Source of the DNA: Henckelia pumila
Lineage: Eukaryota; Streptophyta; Magnoliopsida; Lamiales; Gesneriaceae
DNA length: 64,000 bases
Assembly (NCBI RefSeq): GCF_033568475.1
Contig: NC_133123.1
Coordinates: forward strand, 150,365,753-150,429,752
Direction of reading: 5' to 3'
Made by a program: the position numbers and the translations under genes. Of the stretch, positions 12,473-24,365 are shown one piece after another. Within the stretch, counting starts at the first letter, position 1; the number at the start of each line of letters is the position of its first letter. Under the pieces are notes generated by a model, which was not told where the DNA came from, searched no databases, and was given only the letters and a program-made list of their open reading frames with translations.

Positions 12473-15400
12473 ATGACGTCGTCAGCTGTATGGTTGAGGG
12501 GAAGAGTTAAAGCTGTTCCGTCTGGAGACACCTTGGTAATAATGGGAAACTCCAAGGCTGAGATTCCCCCAGAGAAGAGCATCACTTTGTCATCGCTAAT
12601 GGCTCCAAAGTTGGTACGTTCAGATTATAGGAAACGTTCATATTTATTCTTGGTTGGAGTTTGGACAAAGTCATTTTTCCTGCTATCCTGGCCAACAGAT
12701 TTTTATGCTTGTGATAAAGGTTTTATATCCTCACCATTTAACCTTTCAGGGGATGTGGAAAGAAAGTCTGTCGGTTCGTTTGACATCCATGCATGAACAT
12801 TTGCTTATAAATAATAAATTTGTGTGCCTTGTAGCCTCAACTTAGTGGATCCTTAAATTAGCGATGAATTGCATTCGCTATTTTATGAACGGTGCAACTT
12901 TGTTATATTAGAGAGCCTCTAAATTTAGACAATAAGAGCGCCTCATGGTTGTATTGACTCTCTATTGCAATTATTAGTAAGAGGTTTCATATTTGTAGCT
13001 ATGTTCGGATTTTGGTTTTGTGACTTGTTTCCTTGGTTTTGTACATTTGAATGAGCGTTTGTTTCACACTTTTATCGGACCATCAGTTCTATTTTCTATT
13101 TATAGGGCGCACCACACAGAGGTAGTATCGATGAGCCTTTTGCATGGGACAGCAGAGAATTCCTAAGGAAGCTTTGTATTGGAAAGGTACGATATTCTTT
13201 AATTTTTGTTTGTTTTTAAGAAGTACTAATCATTTGGACTAATGTTTTAAGTCTCTTGGAAAGAGATGACCCACATTTATTTGGCCTTTATACCTGACAG
13301 GAAGTCACTTTCAAAGTGGATTACACTGTTGCATCCATAAACCGGGAGTTCGGCTCTGTTTTCCTTGGAGACAACATCAATGTGGCTTTAGCCGTTGTCG
13401 CTGCAGGCTGGGCGAAGGTTTTTCTTTTTCTTCTTCCTCAAGTTTCTAGATTCTCTTTGGTTTTATGCCTTGTGTTATGCTATTTCTTTCCTTTCAGGTT
13501 AAAGATGTAGGTCAACAGAAAGGAGAAGCCAGTCCTTATTTAGCAGAGTTGCTTCGGCTTGAAGAACAAGCCAAACAGCAAGGTGTGGGTCGCTGGAGCA
13601 GGGTATGTCTTAATTATCTGTTTGAAGAATAGTTCATGGAATGCTAACATTGAATCACCTTTTCTATGTGGATGAATTTTGATGCCTGCTTCTCCTGGTT
13701 TCTGGTTTCTGATTATGTTATAAAATATGTTGGCATCATTGCCGCATTCAGGTACCAGGTGCTTCTGAGGCTTCTGTTAGGAACTTGCCTCCATCAGCCA
13801 TGAGCGATCCTGGCAGTTTTGATGCTGTGGCTCTCTTGGCTGCAAATAGAGGTAGTCCTTTGGAGGCTATTGTGGACCACGTTCGTGATGGAACCACGCT
13901 TCGTGTACATTTGCTTCCAGATTTTCAGTATGTCCAAGTGTTTGTTGCTGGGATTCAGGTATTGAACCTGACTGGACAATCATTTGCGGTCAAGGTTTTA
14001 GTACATCGTTTTCCATTCTTAGTTTCCCGATGTTAATTCTCCCAACTGCGATTTTTCTATTAGTCACCATCTGCGGGTAGGAGGGCTGCATCGGAAACTG
14101 CCGTTGTAGCTGACACAGCCTCGACCGAACAAAATGGAGATTCAGCGGCGGAATCTCGTGCCCCATTAACATCGGCAAAGAGATTTGCTGCCTCTTCAGC
14201 ATCCATGGTTGAAGTTCCTCCAGATCCCTTTGGTAGAGAAGCAAAACATTTCACTGAGTCTCGTGTGTTGCACAGAGATGTGAGTATCGTTGAAATTTTT
14301 CAGTTTAATCTCTTAAAAATTGTAACTAAGATGTATTTGTCCTATTGTTGTAACAGGTCCGGGTTGTATTAGAGGGTGTTGACAAATTTAGCAATTTAAC
14401 TGGTTCGGTATTTTATCCTGATGGGGAATCAGCAAAGGACTTGGCATTGGAGCTTGTTGAAAATGTAAGATTAAAAACTTGTTACTCTTTTTTCCAAAAA
14501 ACGGCGCTTTGGATTAGATTATGGACCTAATTGAGCTCCAACTCTCTTGACATTTAATGTAGTGCACGAAGGAGAATTTGATGCCTGATACAGGCTTCTG
14601 AACCAGTGGATCAATATAATATTCGAGCTTACTCTTTCATTTATTTTTAATTTATAATTTACTATTTGAAAGATATTCCGAAGTGATCCCTACTTGAGAC
14701 AGTAACTGGAAACAAAACTATAAAAAAAGTTGATTATGATACATGGATTGCAATTGTTCTTGTGACAACAATTTGGTGTCGGATTGTTTTTCTCATCATA
14801 AAGGTGGTGAATCAGAATGGAGTGTGTCACCTAACACAGTTTTGCACATGCATCAATGCTTGTCAAAGCATGAGTTTTTATTTACTTCCTGAACACTCAT
14901 TATTGTTATTTTTTGTATTTTATTGATGAATTAGTTTGATGCTGTAAAAGCCAACTTCCTATTGATGAATTAGTATGGAGATGATTCAGTGGGCAGCATG
15001 ACTGTTATAAACCAAAAACAATAACAAAATTCATTTAAATTTCTTGTTTAAATTTTGTTTTCTGCAGGTTTTGGCAAATATAAATTATTTCTATTTAAAT
15101 TTCCACTTGCATTATGAGCATTCACTGATATTGATTCCTCTCCAGTTAATATCTTGATCTATTTTGCTCTGAAGATTTATTCCTTAGAGAATTTCCTGTT
15201 ATGGTTTTACAGGGTTTAGCTAAATATGTGGAATGGAGCGCAAGCTTGTTGGAAGATGATGCTAGAAGGAAGTTGAAGAATGCTGAGCTTCAAGCAAAGA
15301 AGGCCCGGTTAAGGATGTGGACTAACTATGTTCCCCCTGCATCGAACTCGAAGGCCATTCATGACCAAAACTTTACAGGAAAAGTAAGTCACTCCTGGTG

Positions 15401-18400
15401 TTGACAGTACACCTCCTTTTTCCTGCCCTTTTCACAGAAACTTAGATTTGAACATATGTAGGTCATTGAAGTTGTGAGTGGGGATTGTATCATTGTTGCT
15501 GATGACTCAATGCCATTTGGAGATCCATCTGCAGAGCGACGAGTCAATCTCTCAAGCATAAGGGGTCCTAAAATGGGTAATCCTCGTAAAGATCAAAAAC
15601 CTGATCCCTATGCTCGTGATGCAAAGGAATTTCTGAGAACACGCTTAATTGGCCGTCAAGTATGGTTCTTGACTTTTAATACACTATTTCCAGTACCGCA
15701 TTTGTATTATACTATCAGCTCCTGTACCGCATTTGTATTATAATATCAGCTCTCTTCAGGTGCATGTTGCGATGGAGTATTCTAGGAAGGTTAGTTTGGC
15801 TGATGGGCCTGCTGCTTCATCCGGATCAACTGAAACGAGAGTGATGGATTTTGGATCTGTCTTCCTTCCAACCAAAGATGGGATTGAGCCTGCATCTGGA
15901 ACAGGCAGTCAACAGACTGGGGCAAATATTGCTGAGCTATTAGTAGCTCGTGGTTTTGCCACTGTTGTCAGACATCGTGATTTTGAGGAGAGATCAAATC
16001 ATTATGATGGCCTTCTTTCTGCCGAATCTCGTGCAATTTCTGGGAAGAAGGGCATGCATTCCGCCAAAGAGCCTCCAGTGAGGCATGTAACTGATCTGCT
16101 AACGGTTAGTATTTTGTGATATTTAATTGCTTATACTACTTTTTGTTAAATAAATTTTGTTGTGTTTATTTTCATTAAATTAAATTAAATTACTGAAACA
16201 AGTGCTTTTTTGTCCTTGTATTTGAAATTGTCTCAGGCTTCTGCCAAGAAAGCGAAAGACTTCTTGCCCTCTTTGCAACGCAGTGGGAGGATGACTGCTG
16301 TTGTTGAATATGTGCTCAGTGGCCATCGATTTAAAATTGATATTCCCAAAGCAACCTGCAGCCTTGCTTTCTCATTATCTGGGGTTAGATGTCCTGGTCG
16401 TGGAGAGCCTTATTCTGAAGAAGCTATTTCGTTTATGAGAAGGAGAATAATGCAGAGGGATGTTGAGGTATTGTTGTCCTTGTCCTTGTCCTTGTCCTTG
16501 TCCTTGTCCTTGTCCTTGTCCTTGTCCTTGTCTTATTAGATTCCAGGATTCTGCTTTCATACCTTACTGTGTTTTATAATCTCTTGCTCTAGATTGAAGT
16601 AGAAACTGTTGATAAAACCGGAACTTTCTTGGGAACCCTATGGGAGTCCAGAACCAATATGTCAATACCTCTTCTGGAAGCTGGCCTGGCAAAGCTTCAA
16701 TCTTTTGGCATTGATAGGATCCAGGATGCTCACCTTCTGGCTCAAGCAGAGCAGTCAGCAAAACAAAAGAAGTTGAAGGTGAGCACTCTAGTGTTTAACT
16801 TACAATCCTTGTTCCGGACCTTTTATTCCTAATATTTTCAATTGCAGATATGGGAGAATCATGTAGAGGGAGAAGAAGTTCCTAATGGTTCAGCTATTGA
16901 AAGAAGGCAGAAAGAAGAGATCAAGGTATGTGGGCCTTAAAAATGCTCACACTTTGATGTTGTCTTTTGTTTTTAATGGAAATATGTTAAACCGCGTGAT
17001 CTTTCATAGGTGGTGGTTACCGAAGTCCTGGGAGGTGGTAAATTCTATGTTCAGTCTGTTTCTGATCAGAAGGTGGCTGCTATACAGAAGCAGCTTGCTT
17101 CTCTAAACCTTCATGATGCTCCTTTAATTGGGGCCTTCAATCCTAAAAGGGGGGATATTGTTTTGTCTCAATTTAGTGCCGATAATTCTTGGAACCGAGC
17201 AATGGTAAGATGCTATGCATGTAGATGCTCTTTAGATTTGTTGAAGATAATTAATGAATCTGATGATAATTCGATATTATTCATCCCGTTTCTTGTTTTA
17301 AGTTTCATAGTACTACTTGAATCAAAGCTTTTGAAATTGAAATGTATTGAAGTGGATACTGATTCTACATTGACTTGGAAATATGTTAATGGTATAATAA
17401 GATGAATATATATTCCTTGAAATTATTTTTGCTTGCTAGTTTTGCTTGCTGTTTGGATGTCATTTGTGATTATTATTGCTTACTGGAAAAGTCCTGAGAA
17501 ATTTTTTCAAGTGCTAAACATGTCATTGGTGTAAAATAGAAAGAAAACTTGGCAGCTTATAATAACCACATGTTGACATGAAAACTTATATTTTTTTAGT
17601 TGGGTTTGGTCCATGATACATACTTTATTTAAGTAGATTGAAGCTATACATATACCCTTTGTTCACCATGGAAATTATTAACTTTTCACTGTTTCTTTTC
17701 TGTTTTTCTAACATCTTAATTTAAATTTTGAAGATTGTGAACACTCCTCGAGGTGCTGTTGAATCTGCAAATGACCAGTTTGAGGTGTTCTACATTGACT
17801 ATGGAAATCAAGAAACCGTCCCTTTCAGTCATTTGCGTCCTGTCGATCCGTCGGTATCCTCTGCCCCAGGCCTTGCTCAGCTTTGCGGCCTGGCATTTGT
17901 CAAAGTTCCTAACTTGGAGGATGATTATGGCCAAGAAGCGGCGGTTCGTTTGAGCAAACACTTACTAAGTGCTTCAAAAGAATTTAGGGCCCTGATAGAA
18001 GAAAGGGACACATCCGGCGGAAAAGTGAAAGGACAAGGAACTGGGACTATATTTATGGTTACATTGATTGACCCAGAAGCTGATATCAGCATAAATGCGA
18101 TCATGCTGCAGGTACAACTGACTCATCTTTCTTGAAGCATTTTCTTAAGTTCTTCCTATTTTTATGCTCTAATATTGTGTGAATGATCAATCATATATCA
18201 ATCAACAATTAGTTCCGATTTCCTTCCTCAATGACAAGGAATTGGTTTAAACTCAATTTAATGGAAAACCATGAAGACTAGTTGTCAACTTTCAAGTTCG
18301 CGCTGCAGATTTTCTTTGTTTTCATGTGCTTATCATATGATTTAGAACAGGAAGAGTTTCATTAGTAGGGTTGTACTCCGATCATGACCAAATTCGTAAA

Positions 18401-18597
18401 CTTGTCAGGAGGGACTTGCTAGGTTGGAGAAAAGGCGTAGATGGGAACCCAAGGACAGACAAGAGGTGTTGGATGCATTGGAAAAATACCAGAAAGAAGC
18501 TCGTGAGAAGAGACTCGCGATGTGGGAGTACGGAGATATTGCATCCGACGATGAGGATATGGCACCACCTGCCCGCAAAGCTACTGGAAAGCGGTGA
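12473..18597 (+). CDS. TSN: Tudor-SN nuclease (ribonuclease TUDOR, TSN)
   Basis: Sixteen coding exons give 981 residues, close to Arabidopsis TSN1/TSN2: 12473-12613, 13106-13186, 13301-13417, 13498-13602, 13752-13958, 14064-14279, 14357-14464, 15213-15383, 15462-15659, 15760-16104, 16237-16467, 16593-16778, 16848-16925, 17010-17204, 17734-18111, 18409-18597. Four staphylococcal-nuclease-like domains lie at about residues 7-148, 183-345, 383-545 and 575-700. A Tudor domain with FYIDYGNQETVPF follows at about 760-870, then a partial fifth nuclease fold and a basic tail ending ATGKR. Tudor-SN is a cytoplasmic RNA-binding and nuclease scaffold of stress granules and P-bodies; in plants it supports stress tolerance and stabilises some mRNAs for secreted proteins. 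Every coding intron is phase 0. No damage seen. Confidence 0.96.
16477..16530 (+). repeat. (TCCTTG)9 hexanucleotide repeat in a Tudor-SN intron
   Basis: Nine perfect TCCTTG units start about 10 bases after the splice donor at 16468, in the intron between the exons ending 16467 and starting 16593. The whole intron is only 125 bp, so nearly half of it is repeat. Confidence 0.95.
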
Positions 18598-20396
18598 ACG
18601 CTTGCTTTTCTCAGCCTGTACCGATATTTACGTGGCTCCGGTATGAGTCCTAAAAATCTTGACGCAGGCGTCTATGATAAGTTATGTAGAGGAGAAGTTT
18701 AAAATTCTATAAATCCGCCAGTATGACATATTGGTCGGTAGTCGAGAAGAATTTTGCTTGATTTTTGTTTTTCTTGATTCGTATTTTTTAAGATTAGACT
18801 CGTAATAAGGTTTGACCTCCCCAACTTGTCTTGGATTTTTGTTTTGCGTCACATCTAAAAAGATTTTTTGTTGCTTTATTTCCTCTCTTGCTTATCTATC
18901 TATTGATCCTGCACTTGTCATCTGACATCAATAGTGTTCATCATCTATTATGATACATTATAGTATTTTTATAAAACAAAATACACAATGGTCTCTTGGC
19001 TATAATCTCCTTTTCTTTCTCTCTCTCTCTTTTTCTTCGTTTTTCTAGTTTATAATGTTGAGTTTCAAGATCTCCAACATTTTATCCGAAGAAACATTGG
19101 AGAATAAAACTGACTTTTTCAGATTTTGATACTGATGAACTTGGTGAAATCTCGAGGCCATGCCCTCTCATTTTCCATACGAGTTTTTTTCCCATCTACA
19201 TCTCCCATCTATGTATATCTTATCTATACTATTAAGTAAAATTAAATTTTAATCAAGTATTAATCAAAACCTTTGGTATGTTAGTGAAGTTTTTTATAAT
19301 ACGATTTTTTAACCTCTCAATTTCATCGTATAAATTTTTTTTCATCTTTATTGTATCTCTTATCATTTTGATTTTAAAAATGATGATTTTGATTTAATTT
19401 TTAAAAAAAACAAAAACAAAAACATTTTTTTTTCCATTTATGTTTCTTTACAGGTTATAACTTATAACTAGTGTTTAATTAATCTTCTATTAGGGCACGA
19501 TTGATACGTTGAAAAGGAACAAGGTATGAATGAAATCGATTTTGGAATGGAATGAGATTGGGAATGAAATGCTTGTTTTATTCCATTGCAACATTCAAAA
19601 AAACGAGTAATGCAACATGTACAAAAAAATTTGTATATCATTTGTATATACAAAAATTTCATTTATTAAAATCCCATGATATATCAAATTCAACGAAAAC
19701 GAGGATGTCACAGTCTCCCGAGTGTTGCAAACAGCACTCATGCCCGGTCGTCGGATTCAGATCGAGTAGCTTAGCTCGACTTAAATGCAAGTAAACACTC
19801 TACCAAGATACATCACGCAGTGGCCATCAGTAGCAGAGGTGTACTCTACAGTCCCCAGGCGTATGCTTGTGTTATTTTTATTTTAATGAAGGTAAGGGGT
19901 TTCATTTCATTTACATCGTAAAAGGCCATTTCAGACGGATTTTGCCAAGATCTGTTACAAAAAATTGGACTCGAATCCACCCCAAAACCCGTGGTCTAAT
20001 CCAAGTTTTATCCGCTATCCATCGTACATGTTTCAATTACCTTAGCCCGCCGGAACTGCTTTTTAAAGAAGCAGCTCCAGACTCCCTCCGCATAATGTGA
20101 GGTCCGATTCATCGTCATCCTTAATTAAGAAAAACAGATGCTGTAAAGTAAAATTCAAGCATGCCCCAGTTAGAAGAAACATTAAAGCAAAATTATGGTC
20201 TTCAAAATTTCCTCGACGTCAAATCCAATCCAAGTATGAAAAAACCACATCTTAATAAATGTACTCTTATACACTGTCATACAAAACCTAACAAAGGAAA
20301 AAACAAGTGATCTAGCAATGGATGGCAGTGCATGTTCTCTCTTCGAGTTCCCTAATTTAGGGGGGACAACTGAAATCGTCAATGCCATCTGACTTC
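18598..20396. other. Convergent intergenic region between Tudor-SN and calnexin
   Basis: It holds the 3' UTRs of both genes and no supportable gene. 18840-19200 is AT-rich with a CT run (19013-19031). 19223-19471 looks like a short Helitron. 19680-20100 is less AT-rich (for example CCCGGTCGTCGG near 19742, CCCCAGGCG near 19855) and could be an unrecognised repeat or an extended calnexin 3' UTR; I could not assign it. Confidence 0.5.
19223..19471 (+). mobile_element. Possible short non-autonomous Helitron
   Basis: The segment starts TCTATACTATTAAG after an A and ends CTAG before a T, the A/T insertion signature and TC...CTRR ends of Helitrons. The interior is AT-rich and non-coding. The GC-rich 3' hairpin expected for Helitrons is not evident; only GTTATAAC palindromic sequence precedes the end. 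Confidence 0.35.
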
Positions 20397-23334
20397 CTAA
20401 TTGTCACGCCTTGTGTTCCTTCGCCGAGGAGCTGCGGCTGCAGAGGCATCGTCATCGTTCTGCTCATCCTTCTCCTCTGAGGTCCCTTGGTCATTTGAAG
20501 TTTCAGCAGCATCAGTTTTCTCAGCTTCTGTACTTGCTTTAGCCTAAATTCAACGATCAATCCATACACGAGAGGAACATTATCAGTAATTGGTAAATAA
20601 TAAAAACAGATGAGAAGCTAAATATATTATTAGTTGCATCGACCCACCGGCTTCTTTCCACCAAAGATGAGTTTCAACAGAACTGTGAAGATGATGACAA
20701 TAACGGAGACGAGGATTCCAATCGTGAGGTTTGGTTGTTTCTCAGCCTTCTCAAGCAGGTCCTGCATGGTTAAGAGCCGGACTTAGAAATCTGATATCTG
20801 CAAGAGGGTTAGAGGGGGAACTAAAACCCGGAAAATTGGATAACTTACCAATACTTTGACTTTGTGCTCACCCAAGAAGGGAAGGTCTGCAGCTTTGTAA
20901 AGGTAATCAAATACAATTTTCTGAAACAATTTACCAGTAGAATGCTCAGTTTAACACCAGTTATAGGAGAAAGAAAATAGTTAAAAGGTAGGAAAAGTCG
21001 GTGAAAATTCATGTTTACCTGCACTCCCTTAAGCCCATCTGAACTAGGTTCCTCAGCCTTTTGTTTCTCTTTCTCTACATCAAATTTGGGTTTCCATGCT
21101 TTTTCTCGGTACACTTGTGCAACTTTTTCATCAGAGGCTATGAGAATATTGTCGAACAATATACCATCTTGCATTGTCCAGATCTCAATCCCAATTGCTG
21201 CAATTGGATCGAAGTTTGGTTTCTCCACTTCAAAGTACTCCGGGTTTCCAATTAGCTGAGCCTTCCAAATACCCTTGTAGTTAGGGTTCTCAATTAGTGG
21301 AGGCTGCCATTTTCCTTTGTACGCAGGATTCGTCTTCATCGGCTTCTTCCACTCCCCACATCCAGGAGCCTCTGAACACTTGGGGTTGTCAATTTTTGGT
21401 GCCTCCCATTCACCATCCTCTTCATCATCCCAATCTTCTGGTTTTGTAGCTTCAGGATCATCAACCTCCTCGGGTTCATCATCCAACCAACCTTCAGGCT
21501 TCTCAGCTTCTTCATCTTCAATTTCCATTGGAGCATCCTCATCCCAGTCCTCGGGCTTAGTGGCTTCTGGATCTGGGATTTTCGCCCTCTCATCCCAATC
21601 CTCGGGTTTCCTGTCATCGGGATCTGGGATAGTCTTTGGTGGGATAAGTGCTGGTTCAAAGTCTTCTTCAGAAAGGAAGTTAGCTTTCTTCTTTTCTTCG
21701 CCATCAATCAAGATTCTCAGCTCATTATCTGGTTTCAAGATGGCAGTGTAAACATGGGTCAATTTGTCTGATGGAACTGATGGCGGATACTTGAGATGAT
21801 GTTCAACGTATTTTCCAGTCTTGGGGTTTTCATGCTTCAAAATGAAGTGAACCTTGTTAGTGGCTCCACATTTGTCAGGACCAAACATTATTGTGTACGG
21901 TGATTCATTGTCAAAATTCTTGGGAATCCATGCAGCATCCTGAGGGCGCAGGTATTTGATATAAGCACCTCCACATTCGAGGCCTTCCTGGAGGCGGACC
22001 TCAAACTGAAGTACAACTGTTTCATCCTTGAGTTCAACAGATTCTTCAAGAACTTTAACTATGGCATGTTTCTTTGCCTTCTCGCTCACAAGAAGCCCAT
22101 AATCATCGTGTCCCTCGCTCTTAGAATGTTTCCACACACCTGAGAACATATCAAACACGTGCAAAAAGGAACATGATAAAAATCCCTATGTTTACCTCTA
22201 AAATAAATTTGAGCAAATGACATTATTAATAACTGGAAATCCATCCATTTTCAAAAAAATAACCGTTTAGACAATCAAAACACAAAGCTTGGTAGGCCAA
22301 AAATAAGGGTATAAAGAAAAACCCTGAAGATGACTTCAACACCACAATTTAAACTCAAAAACAAAATGTGCCACCCGTAGAAGTGAACAGTGATTAGGCT
22401 TAACAATTAGCCAGATAAGTTCGCCTAGAGTAGGCAGAACAACAAAAAGCATAATTTGTATTGAAAACAGGATATTTGAACAGAGGTATCAAATTACCAA
22501 AACCCAGTGAATGTGATTTTAGAGTTCCAACTGTTCAAGTTTCATATTTTACTGTGATTCTATTTTAATAATATAAATATAAATTTAAAAACAACTCTTT
22601 TTATTCAGGTCATTAATTTTTTAAGTTTCTGTGTCCATCCATTGTCAGCTGTGGAAACACAAACATATGTTCAACCAACATTGCAAAACTAGCTTTCATT
22701 TCCCCAGCCCTCTACGAAAATTCTGAATAGTTTACAACTTTAAACAGCTAATATAAACAGCCCTTAACAATCTTTTTCCTAAAGCTAGCACTTTCGCAAG
22801 GAGACAACAAATCAACCCCTATCGTTAATTTTACCAACTGCAGACTAATAAACCAACGACAATCCATGTCTAAATCAGACAAGGCAAACTACCAAACATA
22901 CACAAAGACAGGCAAATTTCCATAGCGCAAAAGCGACTGAATATATAATATGCGCGTCAATCTCCGTACGCAAACACAAATTTGAACCAAATAAAGCAAA
23001 ACAAAACCAATCATCGAACTAATCTAACAATAGCAGATCCGATGAACTCTTACCATTGTATTCCTCCTTCTCAGAAACCACCCATCTCCCCTCGAATTTC
23101 TGATCGAAGGACTCGTAGAATTTCTGCAAAACCCATCGAACTCATGAGTTGAAACAGATCCAACAAAACAGAAACCTATACAAAACAACAGCAGAAACAA
23201 AAACATAACAAGCATTTAAAATTTACGCCAAAACCCACCACATCATCAGAAGCGCGGAGCTGGGAGACGAAGCACCCGATCGACAACAGCAACAAACATT
23301 GCATTATACAAATCTTCCGCTTCCGATCCTCCAT
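20397..23334 (-). CDS. CNX: Calnexin
   Basis: Six exons join in frame: 23334-23239, 23123-23054, 22139-21019, 20920-20849, 20761-20648, 20543-20397, giving about 539 residues. Calnexin is a lectin chaperone of the ER membrane that holds monoglucosylated glycoproteins during folding. A signal peptide ([18 protein letters not shown]) opens the protein. The lectin domain includes [12 protein letters not shown] and MFGPDKCG. The P-domain has the repeated KPEDWDE-type motifs and then the [17 protein letters not shown]-type repeats. One membrane segment follows ([19 protein letters not shown]) and an acidic cytosolic tail ending RRRNTRRDN. The membrane span separates it from calreticulin. Exon 3 (1.1 kb) carries most of the lectin and P domains. 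An ER-stress element lies upstream. Confidence 0.96.
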
Positions 23335-23484
23335 TGCACGAGCAAAGATCTGACACCGATCAGAAGGATTGGAAATCTGCTAAACAAAGATAAAATTTTC
23401 CTCGGTGGATCTAGTGGCGAAGCGAGCTGAAAAATCTTCGAAAGAGTGAAAAATGGTAACGAAATGGAGTGAATTTATGTGTGA

Positions 23485-23575
23485 TTATATAGATCTGGTC
23501 ACCAAATGGAGTCGCGTAATTTCGACCAATGATATTTTCTTGCCACGCGAAGTGGACCAATAAAAACCGGCCACG
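23485..23575 (-). promoter_or_regulatory. Calnexin promoter: TATA box and ER stress response element
   Basis: Read on the plus strand, CCAAT at 23557-23561, ten bases, and CACG at 23572-23575 match ERSE-I (CCAAT-N10-CACG) exactly. ERSE-I is bound by bZIP28/bZIP60-class factors with NF-Y during ER stress. On the minus strand ATTGGTCCAC (23552-23561) also matches the first half of the plant UPR element. The TATA box (TATATAA on the minus strand, 23485-23491) lies about 65 bp closer to the gene and 150 bp before the ATG. A second CCAAT and CACG (23526-23547) have wrong spacing. Confidence 0.75.
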
Positions 23576-23639
23576 TCTCACGTTTTACGTGGAATAAAAT
23601 TTGGTTGCTCCAGTCGCCGGATCTCGGGTACACCCGTTG

Positions 23640-24357
23640 ATATTTATTATTATTGATTAATATGAATAATATGATATATTATAGTAATTTTTTTTAATTA
23701 TAATGTTATCTTTCCTTACCTGTTGGTTAAAGCATGCATAATCAAGTGAATTGTAATAGGTAATATTGGTTAAAGCAGTAAATTGTAATAGGAAACACAT
23801 ATTCTTCTTATAGGATGTTAAGATGATCGATCTCATGATCACTAATTAAAAATATTCATTTGATAGGACATTACGTGATAATTTTTATTGTGATTATTTG
23901 TAGATGTTATGATTACTTCTATATTACATAAAATTACGATGATGAAATGAAACAATCTTATACGTCAAGTAAATCATAATAAGTTATATTATATTTATTG
24001 TTGATTTTCTTGTTTAAAAACGCATGCAAGGTAAATTTGAAAGAAAAAAACATTATATCCTATTCGTCCGATAATATGTTGATATTTTAAGTAAAAATTC
24101 GTTAGTTAAATATTCACTACTCATTGCATCAACTGAGACATCTTTTGATTGAGAAATATTATACATTTATACTATAATATAAAATATTAAACTATTTATA
24201 TTAATGATTTTGGTGTGTTGTGTAACATTATCAATTTTTCTAATTTTTTAAAGATTTTTTAAATCCATAGATCCGGTATTCTTGTTAAAAACAGTTAAGA
24301 AATTACAGTTGCAAAATTTTTAAAAATTTATACTAATAAGTTATTTTGAAAATTGTT
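23640..24357. other. Intergenic, AT-rich, upstream of calnexin
   Basis: No gene or recognisable element was seen between the calnexin promoter and the MITE at 24366. Composition is strongly AT-rich with short A and T runs. Confidence 0.5.
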
Positions 24358-24365
24358 ATTAAAAT

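Noticed and set aside
19480-19620. TTAGGGCACGATTGATACG with GGAATGGAATGAG, resembling one end of a MITE
   Set aside because: Only one end is visible; no inverted partner was found.
21317-21751. Plus-strand 144-residue Ser/Gly-rich frame
   Set aside because: It is the antisense of the acidic calnexin P-domain repeats; codon pattern and homology belong to the minus strand.
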